64,000 bases of DNA. Origin: Trichodesmium sp050015995. Its GTDB lineage: Bacteria; Cyanobacteriota; Cyanobacteriia; Cyanobacteriales; Microcoleaceae. Under the pieces are notes generated by a model. It searched no databases, was not told where the DNA came from, and was given only the letters and a program-made list of their open reading frames with translations. The position numbers and the translations under genes are program-made. This document shows, one piece after another, positions 61,441 to 64,000 of the stretch (its first letter is position 1; the number at the start of each line of letters is the position of its first letter). The stretch is taken from the NCBI RefSeq assembly GCF_050015995.1, contig NZ_JBNHEP010000001.1:1-64000 (forward strand), given 5' to 3'.

Positions 61441-62431
61441 CCCTTGTATAAATTTGCCCGTCATCCCAAATAGATTTAATCCTAGTTTGAACAGCACTCA
61501 AAAAACCAAGAGTATAGAAACTGCCACGAGTAATTATTTTTATAGGAGAACCACCTTTATAACAAGGAGGGTGGCCCAACACATGACAATCAAATAATTT
61601 GGCAAAGAAACGCAGACATTGATTAGGAGTGAGATTTTTTAATCCCATGAAAAAGTGATTATGATAGAAAGTAACTTGATATTTGAGAGACCTTGTAGAA
61701 ATATCATGGCAACCTCCACTTTCTTCACCCAAATGAACTAAAGAAGCTTCCGGGTCAAACCAAATATGATAACCAGTTTCTCGCAACCTCAAACAAAAAT
61801 CTGACTCTTCCCGTACTGCACTACCACGAAACCTCTCATCAAAATTCAGGCCATACTTAGTAAAAATCTCTCGGCGATAGGACATATTACAACCTCTTGC
61901 TGAAATGACTCGTTGAGCTTTAACCGTATGTACCAGATCGATATGATACCAAGCAATACCAGGGTCTGATGCTTCAGGGGGCAAATCCTCTATTTCCAAT
62001 TCTCCACCAGAATCTCCTAATTTCATCCGGTCAAATACTCGTCCTGCCACTGCCCCTATCTCTGGGCGATCAACATAGTTACGAGCATGAGTAGCCAAAA
62101 ATCCTGCTTCCAAACGTACATCATCATCAATAAAAATGATTATTTCCCCACTACAATGTCTAACCGCATAATTTCTTGCCCCTGGTAAACTCGCCCAAGT
62201 CAGACGGAATAATTTAATTTTTCCAACATTAGCTTGTTCTTCTAAATAAGCTTGAACTTCTGGTTTATGAGTAGCAGTTTGGTCAACTACCAAAACTTCA
62301 AAATTAGGGTAGTCTTGCTTAAGAATATCAGTGATCGTATCTACTAGAGGTTCCTCCCGATTATAAGTAGGAATAACAACAGAAATGGGAATAGTTAATT
62401 GTTGATTTTCTTGAGTTAGAGATTCGTTCAT
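61415..62431 (-). CDS. glycosyltransferase family 2, hps-type
   Basis: 338 residues. GT-A fold: ISVVIPTYNREEPLVDTITD at the N-terminus, SGEIIIFIDDDVRLEAGFLA (DDD metal/nucleotide site), SARGCNMSYRREIF and GSAVREESDFCLRLRETGYH (acceptor-site acidic residues). A helical C-terminus likely sits on the membrane. It starts 18 bases after the stop of the HpsL-like gene, so it is cotranscribed. By context it resembles the GT2 enzymes of hormogonium polysaccharide loci (HpsE/HpsN type). The last ~8 residues (REQGIGNRE) are translated minisatellite. Confidence 0.9.
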   Translation of the reverse strand: MNESLTQENQQLTIPISVVIPTYNREEPLVDTITDILKQDYPNFEVLVVDQTATHKPEVQAYLEEQANVGKIKLFRLTWASLPGARNYAVRHCSGEIIIFIDDDVRLEAGFLATHARNYVDRPEIGAVAGRVFDRMKLGDSGGELEIEDLPPEASDPGIAWYHIDLVHTVKAQRVISARGCNMSYRREIFTKYGLNFDERFRGSAVREESDFCLRLRETGYHIWFDPEASLVHLGEESGGCHDISTRSLKYQVTFYHNHFFMGLKNLTPNQCLRFFAKLFDCHVLGHPPCYKGGSPIKIITRGSFYTLGFLSAVQTRIKSIWDDGQIYTREQGIGNRE

Positions 62432-62449
62432 TTTTCACCTTCTTAATTC

Positions 62450-64000
62450 TTATTTACTATTTTCCATTTCTTCTTCAGCTTTAATTCTTGCCTGTTCCTG
62501 TTTATCAATTTCTGGCAACCTGAAAACTACCCCAGCAAAATACCAGTAATAAACAGCAACTGGGTCTACATCAAGAGGATAATAATAAGTGTTATAACTC
62601 ATAATTAGAACAAAAACCCAATAGCTTGCACCCAAACTGCGTAGATTTTTATCTTTAACTGAGCGATAAGCTTTAAAACCACTAAGAGTAATACTTGTTA
62701 ATAGTACTAACATTGCAATTGCGCCTATAGGTCCTATTTCATACATTAACTTAGGATAATAAGTTTCAATTAACCTAGTTCTACCAAAAACTCTAGCTGA
62801 GTTAGTAGCTCGCCCTAGACCCTTACCAAAAATTCCATCTTGTGCGTGACTGGACTCCTCAAATTGTTGGGTAATAAAAGCAGTGGGTGGTGAAGCCTTC
62901 CAACGACTCACAAAACTATCTATTCGTTCTTGAACAACTTCGGGATTAGATACTACTACTCCTGTAAGAAGAATACCTAGTCCAATACCAATAGGAAGAA
63001 ACCTTTTGAGGTTAGCTACCTGACCTGTTAAGACTAAAAGTATTATTGTTACTGTAGGAACTAGAGCTAAAGCAATTCTTTGACCGCTAATAGCTGAATT
63101 AATAAAAACTACTGCCATACCAAATAAACCCCCTATTCGCCAGAGGGGAGAGGGGTCACTAAAAGCAACTGCAAAGGTAAACGCAGCATTAGAAATCAAG
63201 AACCATCCCCATTGCCAAGGCGCAACAAAAGTACCAGGTAAACGAATTACACCCTGACTAGGGCTAAATAGTAGAGCGCCCCCTATTAAACATTTAGCTT
63301 CTAGGCTGGCCTTAAATAATTGGTCTCCACTAAAACCACGAGTACCATTACACTTACCAGAACTTAGGAATTGGTACTGTACCATACCAAGTAAACAGCA
63401 GATAATAGCCAGAATTACTGTAAGACGGGCTGCAAATAATAACTCTTTTTTACTTTTGAGTTTATAGTAAGCTCCTGTAATTAGAGGTAGGTAGCCAATC
63501 ATTGCTTTGAGTCCCAATATTCCCATCGCAATTGGGTTATCATTAGTTGCATTTGGTCTGCGTGGGTCTGGTGGTTCAAACTGTTGAGCACCATTAACAA
63601 ATAATAGGGTGATCAGACAAAACCCCAATAAAAAGTACAAGGGGTTTTTCAGTGCCTTGGGAATGATGAATGGATTTCCTGTATTTTTGCACCACATACC
63701 AATGCCAATCATTGCTGGAATGAAGAAGCCATCTTTAGCTAACTGAAATATTGGACTTCCACCACCGATCCAGTAAGTAACGGTACCAGCAAAGGGCAAA
63801 TAGATCATAAATCCCCAAAGCCCTAACATTGGATACTTGAAAGAAAGACCTAAAACTGCTACGCCACCACCACCAGCAAGGGCGATTTTGGGGTCAGCTA
63901 CAAAAAATAATACGACACCAATTACAGCACCCAAACCACCATAAGTAACCAGAGCGCCAATGGCCTGCTGAATTTGTTTGGCTCTTTGGCGCTTTCTGGC
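62450..64000 (-). CDS. hpsL: HpsL-like O-antigen ligase/polymerase, N-terminus cut by window edge
   Basis: The frame is open to base 64000 (reading ARKRQRAKQIQQAIGALVTY upstream of the first Met at 63934), so the true start is outside the window; at least 516 residues. About eleven transmembrane helices (AVIGVVLFFVADPKIALAGG, FKYPMLGLWGFMIYLPFAG). The Wzy/WaaL-like periplasmic loop shows FGKGLGRATNSARVFGRTRL and ETYYPKLMYEIGPIGAIAML. This matches hormogonium polysaccharide protein HpsL of filamentous cyanobacteria, a presumed ligase or polymerase for the slime that supports gliding. First gene of an operon with the GT2. Confidence 0.88.
   Translation of the reverse strand, partial: ARKRQRAKQIQQAIGALVTYGGLGAVIGVVLFFVADPKIALAGGGGVAVLGLSFKYPMLGLWGFMIYLPFAGTVTYWIGGGSPIFQLAKDGFFIPAMIGIGMWCKNTGNPFIIPKALKNPLYFLLGFCLITLLFVNGAQQFEPPDPRRPNATNDNPIAMGILGLKAMIGYLPLITGAYYKLKSKKELLFAARLTVILAIICCLLGMVQYQFLSSGKCNGTRGFSGDQLFKASLEAKCLIGGALLFSPSQGVIRLPGTFVAPWQWGWFLISNAAFTFAVAFSDPSPLWRIGGLFGMAVVFINSAISGQRIALALVPTVTIILLVLTGQVANLKRFLPIGIGLGILLTGVVVSNPEVVQERIDSFVSRWKASPPTAFITQQFEESSHAQDGIFGKGLGRATNSARVFGRTRLIETYYPKLMYEIGPIGAIAMLVLLTSITLSGFKAYRSVKDKNLRSLGASYWVFVLIMSYNTYYYPLDVDPVAVYYWYFAGVVFRLPEIDKQEQARIKAEEEMENSK

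Noticed and set aside
1..64000. tRNA or rRNA genes
   Set aside because: Scanned by eye for GGTTCGAATC-type T-arms and rRNA landmarks on both strands; matches found only inside coding genes. A covariance scan was not possible.

Overview
The window looks like a filamentous, non-heterocyst-type cyanobacterium of low GC. Signs of this are the many HIP1 octamers (GCGATCGC), a CpcS/CpeS-type phycobilin lyase, the remA-gmk pair, a hormogonium-polysaccharide-like (hps) gene set, a Grr cyclophane-peptide cluster, and very repeat-rich spacers full of seven-base minisatellites and small palindromic elements. No rRNA, tRNA or CRISPR array was found. One 100-N scaffold gap is present (34184-34283).

Layout. 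1-2.4 kb: a split NLR-like pair, an NB-ARC ATPase with a DNA-binding-like N-terminus translationally coupled to a TPR protein whose repeats are nearly identical. 2.6-10 kb: small membrane protein, DUF4058 protein, FAD oxidoreductase fused to an SLH domain, OB-fold protein with a 34-Asp tail, Uma2 protein, membrane GTPase. 10.9-21.1 kb: a secreted cyanovirin-N homologue, a VWA protein, dprA, a secreted unknown, a DGAT2/MGAT-like acyltransferase, an exported Ntn amidohydrolase, rlmN. 21.5-28.7 kb: a defence/stress-type stretch with a membrane protein plus PD-(D/E)XK-like protein, vapBC, a broken Uma2 gene, an orphan ParD-like antitoxin and a 1356-residue CHAT-STAND-TPR protein. 30-33.8 kb: bilin lyase, lipoprotein solute-binding protein, gmk, remA. 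34.5-48.6 kb: housekeeping genes (rqcH, cysH, S-formylglutathione hydrolase, nadE), an RNase III-fold protein lacking catalytic acids, a second PD-(D/E)XK-like protein, a WD40 protein and a ferric-reductase-like membrane protein. 50.6-54.4 kb: a Grr-type RiPP cluster (grrP, three grrA precursors, grrM), followed by a PrsW protease. 56-61 kb: decayed genes (tnpB, alpha/beta hydrolase, Rpn nuclease). 59-64 kb: GT4, GT2 and an HpsL-like ligase, running off the end.

The most coherent biology is the Grr cluster. Sec-exported precursors rich in Trp-x-Asn/Asp motifs are presumably crosslinked by the radical-SAM/SPASM enzyme GrrM, with GrrP as a periplasmic partner. One of the three precursors has a stop codon placed exactly between leader and core. 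Other points of interest are the two NLR-like systems with highly conserved TPR repeats, and the repeat biology. The latter includes a 257-bp element present as two identical inverted copies with 3-bp target duplications, a MITE with an empty site in the same window, and heptamer arrays that provide stop codons for neighbouring genes.
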